From NCBI GenBank assembly GCA_030141605.1, contig JAQGDQ010000360.1:1-64000 (forward strand): a DNA stretch of 64,000 nucleotides, in the 5' to 3' direction. The translations under genes and the position numbers were made by a program. The notes under the pieces were generated by a model. It was given only the letters and a program-made list of their open reading frames with translations. It ran no database searches and had not been told where the DNA came from. Origin of the DNA: Tubiluchus corallicola (lineage: Eukaryota > Priapulida > Priapulimorpha > Priapulimorphida > Tubiluchidae). Positions 38,597 to 49,857 of this stretch are shown here, piece after piece; within the stretch, counting starts at the first letter, position 1, and the number at the start of each line of letters is the position of its first letter.

Positions 38597-39553
38597 ATGG
38601 CAGACAGAATACCTGAATTGAATGCAACTTTTAGCTTCACCAGTTATGCAGTTCATACTAATATCGAACTCGGTGTGAACATTTTTTCATTGACTTTAGG
38701 CATTGCCATCATTATAGCTAATAGCATTGTTATCATAGTGATTGCCAGGGCACCAACCTTACACAAACCATTGTATTATGCACTGTGTAACTTGTCAGTA
38801 GCTGATCTGTTCTCAGGAATCTGTCTCACTTTTCAAACGATTGCCTTTAGTGTTGTTGATCCGAAGAAGAAAAACTTGACAATGTGCGTGTTTCTGTATG
38901 TCATACCAAATGCTTGTGTGAGTAATTCAGCCACGTGTTACTACCTGGCTACAGCTGAACGATACATTAGTATTGTGTATCCACTTCGCTACCACGTTTG
39001 GCTGTCCGATCGCCGTGTAAGAAACATTCTCATTTTTGCATGGATTTATCAAACAGTCGTATTTGGTTCTTTGTCAATTTTGTACATCATTGACAGGAAA
39101 ATTATATATAAAGGTGTACCAAACCATCATGGATTATATGCAAAGTACGTGTTTTACTGCTCGGTGACTGTATTTCCAGCGATATTAATTTCATTTTTCT
39201 ACGCCTACATCACTATCCTAAAAACTGCATTGAAGCAAGTCCGGGAAATAGAAAATTCCACACATGTGGCAGCCGACAGCACTGTGACTAGAACGACATC
39301 ACTGCAAGCAAAACTTAAACCTGTGAAGACTGTCGCCACCATAGTAGCATTGTTTTTCGTGTGCTATACACCAACTATGGTGGCGTTCTTTATGTTGTAT
39401 GTTCATGGTGAAACAAATATGGTTAATGCAAACAATGATCACTGGTATATTCTACCAGTATACTGCAATTCACTGGCTAATGTGTTCGTGTACGTAGCAA
39501 AAATGGAGGAGTTTAGAAATGAAATGAAGAAGATGATTCCTTTCTATAACTAA
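38597..39553 (+). CDS. Class A (rhodopsin-like) GPCR, array gene 1
   Basis: An intact single-exon receptor of 318 residues. The start ATG follows gaagag and is shared by all array copies. The N-terminus is short with one sequon (NATF). Seen directly: N1.50 in TM1 (IIIANSIVI), D2.50 (NLSVADL), a Cys at the start of TM3 (LTMCVF), ERY at the end of TM3, W4.50 (FAWIY), P5.50 (VFPAI), CYTP in TM6 instead of CWxP, and NVFVY in TM7 instead of NPxxY. The C-tail is very short (EEFRNEMKKMIPFYN). Unlike its paralogs, residue 173 in extracellular loop 2 is Gly and not Cys, removing the usual disulfide partner of the TM3 Cys. The ligand is unknown. The PLYYALxNLS and ERYISIVYPLRYH stretches resemble the melanocortin/adenosine/cannabinoid group, but I would not assign a subfamily. 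Confidence 0.9.
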   Translation: MADRIPELNATFSFTSYAVHTNIELGVNIFSLTLGIAIIIANSIVIIVIARAPTLHKPLYYALCNLSVADLFSGICLTFQTIAFSVVDPKKKNLTMCVFLYVIPNACVSNSATCYYLATAERYISIVYPLRYHVWLSDRRVRNILIFAWIYQTVVFGSLSILYIIDRKIIYKGVPNHHGLYAKYVFYCSVTVFPAILISFFYAYITILKTALKQVREIENSTHVAADSTVTRTTSLQAKLKPVKTVATIVALFFVCYTPTMVAFFMLYVHGETNMVNANNDHWYILPVYCNSLANVFVYVAKMEEFRNEMKKMIPFYN

Positions 39554-40783
39554 AATGCATGCTTTATCTTATCACTGAGAAAATGATTAATAATACTGAC
39601 ATGTTAAACAAATTGACTGATTTATAGCACTTGGTTTCTAATAATCAACGATATCAATATAGTAGCCAAATGGACTGCTGCAGGCTTAGTGGCAAAGGTC
39701 AGGCAATGCCAATCAAAGGTCAGCGTCATGATGGATTGGATGATTTCACATTCTGGGACGTGTAGATGATGACATAGGTCCACATGTCGACACCTCAGCT
39801 CATTTTTCAAAAAATGCCAAAGACGAGTTCATCAGAGAAACCAATTCATCAGCCATGGGAAACCAACATGAGTATGCACGACACGACTCAACTTCTACCT
39901 ACATTATTTGTTTATAATTTGTGTTCACAATATCTCAGAAGTTTTACAACATCAAGACAAAAAACACAACGTGCAGATGACACTACAGACTATTACTCTC
40001 TGTGCAATGTCCATTTTGCAAAATAAGACTGAGATCAACACTTACACAACATCTAATGCAAAATTTAATTATAACCCACTGAAATTATCAATAGTAAACA
40101 GGAATTCGTGATATTTTCTCCCACAAACCTTGGAACTAAACTTATTAAAAACTAAACATGTGTTATACAGAAAAATTGCGATGAAAATAATGAACGAAGT
40201 ATGAAATTCCTAGATTAAAAGTAGGCAACACTTTGTCACGGAAGCACAATTTAATAACACCCATTCAAAAATAGTAATTAGCACTTAATTTATTTTACAA
40301 GTAATATGTAAAAGTACTAATACAGAAATACTTCATATTTTACATAACTGCACACCCCCTAAACAAAAAATAATAATTAAGTAAAAATTAACATGCCCAT
40401 AACTTAAATTATACTGCATTTCATCCTCTTGTCTTTTTTCACATTGTGTGTTTTATCTACCGATTTAATATTGAACAATTCTATTGCGTGCTACAATATT
40501 GATATGCAAATAAAAATGTCACTTATTTATGTACTACTGTTTGTGCATGCATTAAGCTAAATACACACAGAAATAAATTGCAAAGCGTCATGAAAACATA
40601 ACAGCACTAGAAAACAAACACTCATTGTTGAATGGATGATGCACTTTTGACATCCCCTTTGTCCCAGACAGTCTGCGAGCAACATTAGCTAGGCACACAA
40701 CCAAGTTTATAGACAAAATTATGAATTAATGCAGTTAAATCTTTGCAGAGCTCCCTCATAATTTGCTAGAATAACGTGAAGAG
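39554..40783 (+). repeat. GPCR-array spacer 1
   Basis: About 1.2 kb, highly similar to the spacers after genes 2 and 3. It contains a POU-octamer-like atgcaaat at 40504-40511, about 270 bp before the next start. It also carries a conserved short frame ending near DSTSTYI that I do not regard as coding because its stops and length vary among units. Confidence 0.85.
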
Positions 40784-41740
40784 ATGGCAGACAGAATACC
40801 TGAACTGAACGCAACTTTTAACTTCACCAGTGATGTAGTTCATACTAATTTTGAACTCGGTGTGAACATTTTGTCATTGATTTTAGGCATTGCCATCATT
40901 ATAGCTAATAGCAGCGTTATCATAGTGATTGCCAGAGCTCCACGCTTACACAAACCATTGTATTATGCACTGGGTAACTTGTCAGTAGCTGATCTGGTCT
41001 TAGGAATCTGTCTCACTTTTCAAACGATTGCCTTCAGTGTTGTTGATCCGAAGAAGAAAAATCTGACAATGTGCGTGTTTCTGTATGTCATACCATACGC
41101 TTGTGTGAGTAATTCAGCCACGTGTTACTACCTGGCTACAGCTGAATGATACATTAGTATTGTATATCCACTTCGCTATCACGTTTGGCTGTCCGATCGT
41201 CATTTAAGAAACATTCTCATTTTTGCATGGATTTATCAAACTGTCACAATCGGTGTTTTGTCAATTTTGTACATCTTCGACAGGAATATTTTACACAAGT
41301 GTGTACCAAATCCTCATGGATTATATTCAAAGTACGTGTTTTACTGCTCGGTGACTGTACTTCCAGTGATATTAATTTCATTTTTCTATGCCTACATCAC
41401 TATCTTGAAAACTGCATTGAATCAAGTCCGGGATATAGAAAATTCCACACATGCGGCATCCGACAGCACTGTGACTAGAGCGACATCAGCGCAAGCAAAA
41501 CTTAAACCTGTGAAGACTGTCGCCACCATAGTAGCGTTGTTTTCTGTGTGCTACACACCAATTATGATTGCCATTTTTACGTTGTATGTTCACGGTGAAA
41601 CAAAGATGGTTAATGCAAACAACTATAACTGGTTTCTTCTACCAGCATACTGCAATTCACTGGCTAATGTGTTCGTGTACGTGGCAAAAATGGAGGAGTT
41701 TAGAAATGAAATGAAGAAGATGATTCCTTTCTATAAATAA
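40784..41740 (+). pseudogene. Class A GPCR, array gene 2, single nonsense codon at the E/DRY Arg
   Basis: The reading frame matches gene 1 over the full 318 codons with no indel. Codon 122 is TGA (41147-41149) where the other intact copies have CGA for the Arg of E-R-Y. Everything downstream (TM4 to TM7, NVFVY, short tail ending FYK) is well preserved, and the loop-2 Cys (HKCVP) is present. The change is a CpG transition (CGA to TGA). It is either a very young pseudogene, a polymorphic null allele, or, less likely, a readthrough gene. The stop overlaps an aataaa polyadenylation signal (tataaataaaatgc). Confidence 0.85.
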
Positions 41741-43093
41741 AATGCATGCTTTATCTTATCACTGAGAAAAAGATTAATAACATTGACATGTTAAACAAAT
41801 GGACTGATTTATAGCACTTGGTTTCTAATAATCGACGATATCAATATAGTAGCAAAGTGGACTGCTGCAGGCTTAGTGGCTAAGGTCAAGCGATGCCAAT
41901 CAAAGGTCAAGGTCATGGTGGATTGGACGATTTCATATTCTGGGAAGTGTAGATGATGACATAGGTCTACATGTCGACACTACAGCTCATTTTTTAAAAC
42001 ATGCACAAATTTCATGTCCAAAATGCCAAAGACAAGTTCATCAGAGAAACCAATTCATCAGCCACGGAAAACAAACATGAGTATGCACGACACGACTCAA
42101 CTTCTTCCTACATTAGTTGTTATAACTTTTACACAAGTTGTGAACTACTCTACATTACTCCAATTACTCCAACTATTAGCGTAAAATAGAATATTTTTTG
42201 GATTCCTATTATTTTGTTTATAATTTGTGTTCTCAATACCTCAGAAGTTTTACAACATCAAGACAAAACACAACGTGCAAATGACACTACAGACCATCAG
42301 GGTCACTTCAGTGTCCATTCTGCAAAATAAGACCTAGATGAACACTTACACAACATCTACTGCAAAATTTTATTATAACCCACTGAAATTATCAATAGTA
42401 AACAGGAATTCGTGATATTTTCTCCCACAAACCTTGCAACTAAACTTATTAAAAACAAAACATGGGTAATATAGAAAAATTGTGATGAAAATAACGAACT
42501 AAGTATGAAATTCCTAGATTGAAAGCAGGCAACACTTTGTCACGGGAAGAACAGTTTAATAACACACATTCAAAAATAGTAATTAGCACTTAATTTATTT
42601 TATAAGTAATATGCAAAAGTACTAATACAGAAATACTTCATGTTTTACATAACTGCACACCCCCTAAACAAAAAAAATAATTACGTAAAAATTAACATGC
42701 CCATAACTTAAATTATACCGCATTTCATCCTCTTGTCTTTTTTTCACTGTGTGTGTTTTATTTACTGATTTAATATTGAACAATTCTACTGCGTCCAACA
42801 ATATTGATATGCAAATAAAAATGTCACTTATTTATATGCTACTGCTTGTCCATGCATTAACCTAAATACGCACAGAAATAAATTACAAAGCGTCATGAAA
42901 ACATTATAACAGCACTAGACAACAAATGGTCATTGCTGAATGGATGATCAATTCTTTTGACACCCCTTTTGTCCCAGCCAGTCTGCGAGCAACATTAGCT
43001 AGGCACACAACCATGTTTACAGACAAAATTATAAATTAATGCAGTTGCATCATTGTAGAGCTCCCTCATAATTTGCTAGAATAATGTGAAGAG
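41741..43093 (+). repeat. GPCR-array spacer 2
   Basis: About 1.35 kb, collinear with spacer 3 (44051-45399) with only scattered differences. Octamer-like atgcaaat at 42809-42816. Confidence 0.85.
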
Positions 43094-44050
43094 ATGGCGG
43101 ACAGAATACCTGAACTGAACGCAACTTTTAGCTTCACCAATGATGTAGTTCATACTAATATTGAAGTCGGTGTGAACATTTTTTCTTTGACTTTAGGTAT
43201 TGCCATCATTATAGCTAATAGCATCGTTATCATAGTGATTGCCAGGGCACCAAGCTTACACAAACCATTGTATTATGCACTGGGTAACTTGTCAGTAGCT
43301 GATCTGGTCTCAGGAATTTGTCTCACTTTACAAACGATTGCCTTCAGTGTTGTTGATCCGAAGAAGAAAAACCTGACAATGTGCGTGTTTCTGTATGTCA
43401 TACCAATTGGTTGTGTAAGTAATTCAGCCATAGGTTACTGCCTGGCTACAGCTGAACGATACATTAGTATCATATATCCACTTCGCTACCACGTTTGGCT
43501 GTCCGATCGCCGTGTAAGAAACATTCTCATTTTTGCATGGATTTATCAAACTGTCGTATTTGGTTCTTTGTTAATTTTGTACATCGTTGACAGGAAAATC
43601 CTATACAAGTGTGTACCACATCCTCATGGATTATATTCAAAATACATGTTTTACAGCACGGTGACTGCATTTCCAGTGATATTAATTTCATTTTCCTACG
43701 CCTACATCACTATCTTAAAAACTGCATTGAAGCAAGTCCGGGAAATAGAAAATTCAACACATGTGGCAGCCGACAGCAGTGTGACTAGAGTGACATCACT
43801 GCAAGCAAAACTTAAACCTGTGAAGACAGTCGCCACCATAGTAGCGTTGTTTTTCGTGTGCTATATACCATGTGTGGTGGCCAGTTTCACGTTTTATGTT
43901 CACGGTGAAACAAAAATGGTTAATGCAAACAACTATTACTGGTATCTTCTACCAGTATACTGCAATTCACTGGCTAATGTGTTCGTTTACGTAGCAAAAA
44001 TGGAGGAGTTTAGAAATGAAATGAAGAAGATGATTCCTTTCTATAAATAA
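43094..44050 (+). CDS. Class A GPCR, array gene 3
   Basis: An intact single exon of 318 residues, with the same topology and motifs as gene 1: ERY, NVFVY without the TM7 proline, and a short tail ending FYK. Loop 2 has the Cys (YKCVPHPHG). TM6 reads CYIPC where the others have CYTP plus a small or hydrophobic residue. The TM3 segment IPIGCVSNSAIGYC is shared with gene 4 and differs from gene 1 (IPNACVSNSATCYY), so genes 3 and 4 are closest relatives here. The stop overlaps aataaa. Ligand unknown; plasma-membrane chemosensory or peptide/lipid signalling is inferred only from class. Confidence 0.9.
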   Translation: MADRIPELNATFSFTNDVVHTNIEVGVNIFSLTLGIAIIIANSIVIIVIARAPSLHKPLYYALGNLSVADLVSGICLTLQTIAFSVVDPKKKNLTMCVFLYVIPIGCVSNSAIGYCLATAERYISIIYPLRYHVWLSDRRVRNILIFAWIYQTVVFGSLLILYIVDRKILYKCVPHPHGLYSKYMFYSTVTAFPVILISFSYAYITILKTALKQVREIENSTHVAADSSVTRVTSLQAKLKPVKTVATIVALFFVCYIPCVVASFTFYVHGETKMVNANNYYWYLLPVYCNSLANVFVYVAKMEEFRNEMKKMIPFYK

Positions 44051-45399
44051 AATGCATGCTTTATCTTATCACTGAGAAAAGATTAATAACATTGACATGT
44101 TAAACAAATTGACTGATTTATAGCACTTGGTTTCTAATAATCAACGGTATCATTATAGTAGCCAAGTGGATTGCTGCAGGCTTAGTGGCAAAGGTCAGGC
44201 AATGCCAATCAAAGGTCAGCGTCATGATGGATTGGATGATTTCACATTCTGGGATGTGTAGATGATGACATATGTCTACATGTCGACACCACAGCTCATA
44301 TTTAAAACACGCACAAATTTCATGTCCAAAATGCCAAAGACGAGTTCATCAGAGAAACCAATTCATCAGCCACGGGAAACAAACATGAGTATGCACGACA
44401 CGACTCAACTTCTTCCTACATTAGTTGTTATAACTTTTACACAAGTTGTGAACTACTCTACATTACTCCAATTACTCCAACTATTAGCGTAAAATAGAAT
44501 ATTTTTTGGATTCCTATTATTTTGTTTATAATTTGTGTTCTCAATATCTCAGAAGTTTTACAACATCAAGACAAAACACAACGTGCAAATGACACTACAG
44601 ACCATCAAGGTCACTTCAGTGTCCATTTTGCAAAATAAGACTTAGATGAACACTTACACAACATCTACTGCAAAATTTAATTATAACCCACTGAAATTAT
44701 CAATAGTAAACAGGAATTCGTGATATTTTTTCCCACAAACCTTACAAGTAAACTTACTAAAATCAAAACATGTGTAATGCAGAAAAATTGTGATGAAAAT
44801 AACGAACTAAATATGAAATTCCTAGATTGAAAGTAGGCAACACTTTGTCACGGCAAGAACAATTTAATAACACACATTCAAAAATAGTAATTAGCACTTA
44901 ATTTATTTTATAAGTAATATGCAAAAGTACTGATACAGAAATACTTCATGTTTTACATAACTGCACACCCCCTAAACAAAAAATAATAATTACGTAAAAA
45001 TTAACAAGCCCATAACTTAAATTATACCGCATTTCATCCACTTGTCCTTTTTCACAACGTGTGTTTTATTTACCGATTTAATATTGAACAATTCTACTGC
45101 GTGCTACAATATTGATATGCAAATAAAAATGTCACTTATTTATATGCTACTGCTTGTCCATGCATTAAGCTAAATACGCACAGAAATAAATTACAAAGCG
45201 TCATGAAAACATTATAACAGCACTAGACAACAAATGGTCATTGCTGAATGGATGATGCACTTTTGGCACCCCCTTTGTCCCAGACAGTCTGCGAGCAACA
45301 TTAGCTAGGCACACAACCATGTTTACAGACAAAATTATAAATTAATGCAGTTGAATCATTGTAGAGCTCCCTCATAAGTTGCTAGAATAATGTGAAGAG
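44051..45399 (+). repeat. GPCR-array spacer 3
   Basis: Almost the same as spacer 2, showing recent duplication. Octamer-like atgcaaat at 45117-45124. Confidence 0.85.
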
Positions 45400-46353
45400 A
45401 TGGCGGACAGAATGCCTGAACTGAACGCAACTTTTAGCTTCACCAATGATGTAGTTCATACTAATATTGAAGTCGGTGTGAACATTTTTTCTTTGACTTT
45501 AGGTATTGCCATCATTATAGTTAATAGCATTGTTATCATAGTGATTGCCAGGGCACCAAGCTTACACAAGCCATTGTATTATGCACTGGGTAACCTGTCA
45601 GTAGCTGATTTGGTCTCAGGAATCTGTCTCACTTTACAAACGATTGCCTTCAGTGTTGTTGATCCGAAGAAGAAAAACCTGACAATGTGCGTGTTTCTGT
45701 ATGTCATACCAATTGGTTGTGTAAGTAATTCAGCCATAGGTTACTGCCTGGCTACAGCTGAACGATACATTAGTATCATATATCCACTTCGCTATCACGT
45801 TTGGCTCTCCGATCGCCGTGTGAGAAACATTCTCATTTTTGCTTGGATTTATCAAACTGTCGTATTTGGTTCTTTGTTAATTTTGTACATCGTTGACAGG
45901 AATATTTTATACAAGTGTGTACCAAATCCTCATGGATTATATTCAAAGTATATGTTCTACAGCACGGTGACTGCATTTCCAGTGATATTAATTTCATTTT
46001 CCTATGCCTACATCACTATCTTAAAAACTGCATTGAAGCAAGTCCGGGAAATCGAAAATTCCACACATATGGCAGCTGACAGCACTGTGACTAAAGCGAC
46101 ATCACTGCAAGCAAAACTTAAACCTGTGAAGACTGTCGCCACCATAGTAGCGTTGTTTTTCGTGTGCTATACACCATCTGTGGTCGCCATTTTCATGTTG
46201 TATGTTCACGGTGAAACAAATATGGTTAATGCAAACAATTATTACTGGTTTCTTCTACCAGTATACTGCAATTCACTAGCTAATGTGTTCGTGTACGTGG
46301 CAAAAATGGAGGAGTTTAGAAATGAAATGAAGAAGATGATCCCTTTCTGTTGA
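45400..46353 (+). CDS. Class A GPCR, array gene 4
   Basis: Intact, 317 residues. The first 300 residues are closest to gene 3, but the end reads MIPFC and the 3' flank (gttgatgggacacatcagca) is of the type found after the old pseudogene and gene 6, not after genes 1 to 3. The gene is therefore a mosaic: its 5' part and coding body come from the genes 1-3 lineage and its 3' end from the other lineage, most simply by crossing-over or conversion near the stop codon. Motifs: ERY, CYTP, NVFVY, loop-2 Cys (YKCVP) present. Confidence 0.9.
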   Translation: MADRMPELNATFSFTNDVVHTNIEVGVNIFSLTLGIAIIIVNSIVIIVIARAPSLHKPLYYALGNLSVADLVSGICLTLQTIAFSVVDPKKKNLTMCVFLYVIPIGCVSNSAIGYCLATAERYISIIYPLRYHVWLSDRRVRNILIFAWIYQTVVFGSLLILYIVDRNILYKCVPNPHGLYSKYMFYSTVTAFPVILISFSYAYITILKTALKQVREIENSTHMAADSTVTKATSLQAKLKPVKTVATIVALFFVCYTPSVVAIFMLYVHGETNMVNANNYYWFLLPVYCNSLANVFVYVAKMEEFRNEMKKMIPFC

Positions 46354-47302
46354 TGGGACACATCAGCAATTTCAACACTGGGATCAAGGTTGCTGAATGT
46401 GTTGTTAAAAAGATATGGAATGATCTGTAGCGTGCGGTTACTGCTCTTTTCTAACATGGAAAAGTAACAATATAAATACAATTGTCATGTGGTTGCCATG
46501 TGTTCCTAACAACAGAGATCAAGGAAGATCAAGCAAGGGTTAAGATCAAGGTGGATAAACGTTCACTGATAGAAAATGCCTCCCCTTGCAAATTCATAAT
46601 GCAAAGATATTCTCTTCTGTTGCAGATTTTACTAAAACATCACAGAATATTGACATCACAATGTAAAAGAAAAGTGGATTCTACTAAATTATTGTTTTAT
46701 GTTGATTTGTACAGTTCTTTCTGTTCATATGGTTTAAGCTTTCAATAGTTTCTTGTAAATTACAATATTGGTGTAAATAAACATGCTACTTATTTACTGA
46801 ATAATTTGAATTTTGGATGAAAAACTTGGATTTAATAAACAGCGGATTCTATAAGGTTAAAGTATTAAACGGTTCAGCTTTAGCAATAGTGGCCACAATA
46901 AGCGGTTGGATCTATTTTCAGTGGATCTATTAAGCGGACCATATTGTATTATTGTTTTTTGTTGGTTTGTGAGGTTATTTCTATTCATATTATCTCAGCT
47001 TTCGCTAGTTTCTTGTGATTTACAATATTGGTGTAAATAAACGTGTCACTTATTTATTAGCTACTGTTTAGTGTTGACTGTCTAAAAATAAATTATAAAG
47101 CACCAGGGTATCATTCTAAGGACGCTTAATAGAAGTTGTCGTTGTCAGTCAGATAATGCATTTTTGATATTCCCTTTGTTATACAACGTGTCATGACTTG
47201 CAGGAAACATGAACTAGACAAACATGGTTTGCAAATACATGTAGCCACGTCTACACAGAAACCAAGCTAATGGCTCAATGCTTGCTGAAATATCGCAAAA
47301 AG
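46354..47302 (+). repeat. Spacer after gene 4 (second type)
   Basis: The first about 250 bp (to about 46620) match the flanks at 48282-48560 and, more briefly, 50805-50960. It then diverges. A duplicated taaataaacatgctacttatttactga-type stretch occurs at about 46770 and 47030. No gene is seen. Confidence 0.7.
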
Positions 47303-48287
47303 ATGGAAAACAGATTCGCTGACTTTGGCTATGACAACCTCGAAATTGTTAATCTCGCCATCGACGTTTTCTCCGTGACTTTAGGCTCTGCGATCATTGC
47401 AGTCAATAGAGTCATTGTCGTAGTAATCATAAGGACTCCCGGTTTACAACAAGCCATTGTACTACGCACTGGGTAATTTATCAGTAGCTGATATGTTTTT
47501 AGGAATTTGTCTCACTATACAAACGATCATCTTCAGTCTAGGCAATCTGACGCAGCAAAGTGTGACGTTGTGTACGTTTCTGTACATAATACCGAATGCT
47601 TCTGCATATAATTCTGTCATAGGATATTTCCTGGCCACGACAGAGTGATACATCAGCACAATGTATCCGCTTCGCTACCATATTTAGCTGTCCGACAGAT
47701 GTGTGTGAAACATTCTCATTTGGACATGGGTTTACCAAATTGCCAACCACGGCATTTATTTGATTCTGTATTTCTTTGATGGGCGGATATTGCACAAATG
47801 TATTCCAGTTCCCTGCAGATTACATGCAAAGTACATATTCTACTGCATGATGATTTCATCGGTGGGACCGTGAGACTGGTCTTGTTTTTTCACGTCGTTA
47901 TTCTGAAGGCTGCTTTAAAGCAACGACGGGAAGTAAAAAGTTCCCTGCATATCACAGCCAACCGTACCACGACAGGAACATCAGTGACGTCACTGCATGC
48001 AAGGCTTAAATCATTGAAGGTTGTCACTACCATTGTAGCAATTGTTTCTTGCGTGCTACACACCATTTGCAGTTGTGTTTTTGATGATGTATGCTCACGG
48101 TGAGACTAGGCTGGTTAACACAGGAAATTATTATTGGTATTTTTTATTTTTTTCCTCCATATACAATAATTTTTACAATAAAATTTTTCTGCCGTCCTAC
48201 TGCAATTCGTTGGTTAATGTGTTCATATACGAGGCCAGAATGCCGGAATTTAGAAACGAAATAAAGAAGATGATCCCTTTCTGTTGA
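47303..48287 (+). pseudogene. Class A GPCR, array copy 5, old pseudogene
   Basis: Diverged from the other copies but clearly homologous throughout. The start region (ATG at 47303) is in frame to about 47440, where a +1 frameshift precedes PLYYALGN. A TGA at 47646-47648 falls at the same E/DRY Arg codon as in gene 2, an in-frame TAG at 47685-47687 replaces the Trp of HVWLSD, and more frameshifts occur before TM5 and TM6. An AT-rich insertion of about 45 bp (48140-48185) interrupts TM7. The C-terminal part (EFRNEIKKMIPFC) is preserved. Amino acid differences from the other copies are far more numerous, so it is the oldest member. A second, upstream ATG at 47270 is in the same frame. Confidence 0.85.
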
Positions 48288-49857
48288 TGGGACACATAAG
48301 CAACTTAACCAAGACTGATGAATGTGTTGTTAAAAACAAATGGAATGATCTGTAGCATGCGGTTACTGCTGTTTTCTAACAATGAAAAGTAACAATATAA
48401 ATACAATTGTCAAGTGGTTGCCACGTGTTCCTAACAACAGAGATCAAGGAAGATCAAGCAAGGGTTAAGATCAAGGTGGATAAACGTTCACTGATAGAGA
48501 ATGCCTTCCCTTGCAAGTTCATAATGCAAAGACATGCTCTTGTATTGCAGATTTTACTAAAATTTACGTCACAAAGTAAGAGAGAGGTAAAAATTGCATC
48601 AACTTTGTATATCTATCTTCGCATTTTTCAAAAGACAAAGGAATGGCTGATTAAACTTAACTTATTTTATATCATGTGTACCTGTTCTTTCAATATGATA
48701 CAAAATATAAATTACATCACATTTAATCCACTTTCTTTCACAATGTGTGTGCTACTGCGTGTTACAATATTCGTATGCAAACAAAAAAGTCACTTATTTA
48801 TGTACTACTGTTTGTGCATGCATTAAGCTAAATGCACACAGAAATAAATTACAAAGCGTCATTAAAACAGCACTAGAAAACAAGCACTCATTGCAGAATG
48901 GATGATGCACTTTTGACATCCCCTTTGTCCCTGACAGCTTGCAAGCAACATTAGCAACAATTACTCCAACATATAGCGTAAAATAGAATATTACTTTGGT
49001 TCCTATTATTTTGTTTATAAATTGCGTTCATAATATCTTAGAAGTTGTACAACATCAAGACAAAAAAGCGCAGATGACACTACAGATCCATTTTGCAAAA
49101 TAAGACTGAGATGAACACTTACACAACATCTAATGCAAAATTTAATTATCACCCACTGAAATTATCAATAGTAAACAGGAATTCGTGATATTTTCTCCCA
49201 CAAACCTTGCAACTAAACTTATTAAAAACAAAACATGGATAATATAGAAAAATTGCGATGAAAATAATGAACTAAATATGAAATTCCTAGATTGAAAGTA
49301 GGCAACACTTTGTCACGGCAAGAACAATTTAATAACACCCATTCAAAAATAGTAATTAGCACTTAATTTATTTTACAAGTAATATGTAAAAGTACTAATA
49401 CAGAAATACTTCATGTTTTACATAACTGCACACCCCCTAAACAAAAAATAAAAATTGCGTAAAAATTAACATGCCCATAACTTAACCTATACTGCATTTA
49501 ATCCTCTTGTCTTTTTTCACAGTGTGTGTTTTATTTATAGATTTTATATTGAACAATTCTACAGCGTGCCACAATATTGATATGCAAATAAAAATGTCAC
49601 TTATTTATGTACTACTGTTTGCGCATTAAGCTAAATACACACGGAAATAAATTACAAAGCGTCATGAAAACATTATAACAGCACTAGAAAACAAAAAATC
49701 ACTGCTGAATGGATGATGCACTCTTGATACCCCTTTTGTCTGCAGCTTGCAAGCAACATTAGCTAGGCACACAACCAAGATTATAGACAAAATTATGAAC
49801 TAATGCAGTTGAATCATTGTCGAGCTCCCTCATAATTTGCTAGAATAACGTGAAGAG
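48288..49857 (+). repeat. Hybrid GPCR-array spacer
   Basis: 48288-48950 is of the second spacer type, then at about 48955 the sequence jumps into the first type (matching from within spacers 1-3) and continues to the gene 6 start. The junction inside a shared agcaacattagc stretch marks a recombination point. Octamer-like atgcaaat at 49582-49589. Confidence 0.75.

Noticed and set aside
42001-42189. Small conserved frames in the GPCR spacers (also 39784-40026 and 44262-44492)
   Set aside because: Their starts, stops and frames differ between units even though the DNA is similar, so there is no sign of coding constraint.
47462-47795. Minus-strand frames over the GPCR pseudogene
   Set aside because: Antisense shadows of a clearly homologous receptor sequence on the plus strand.
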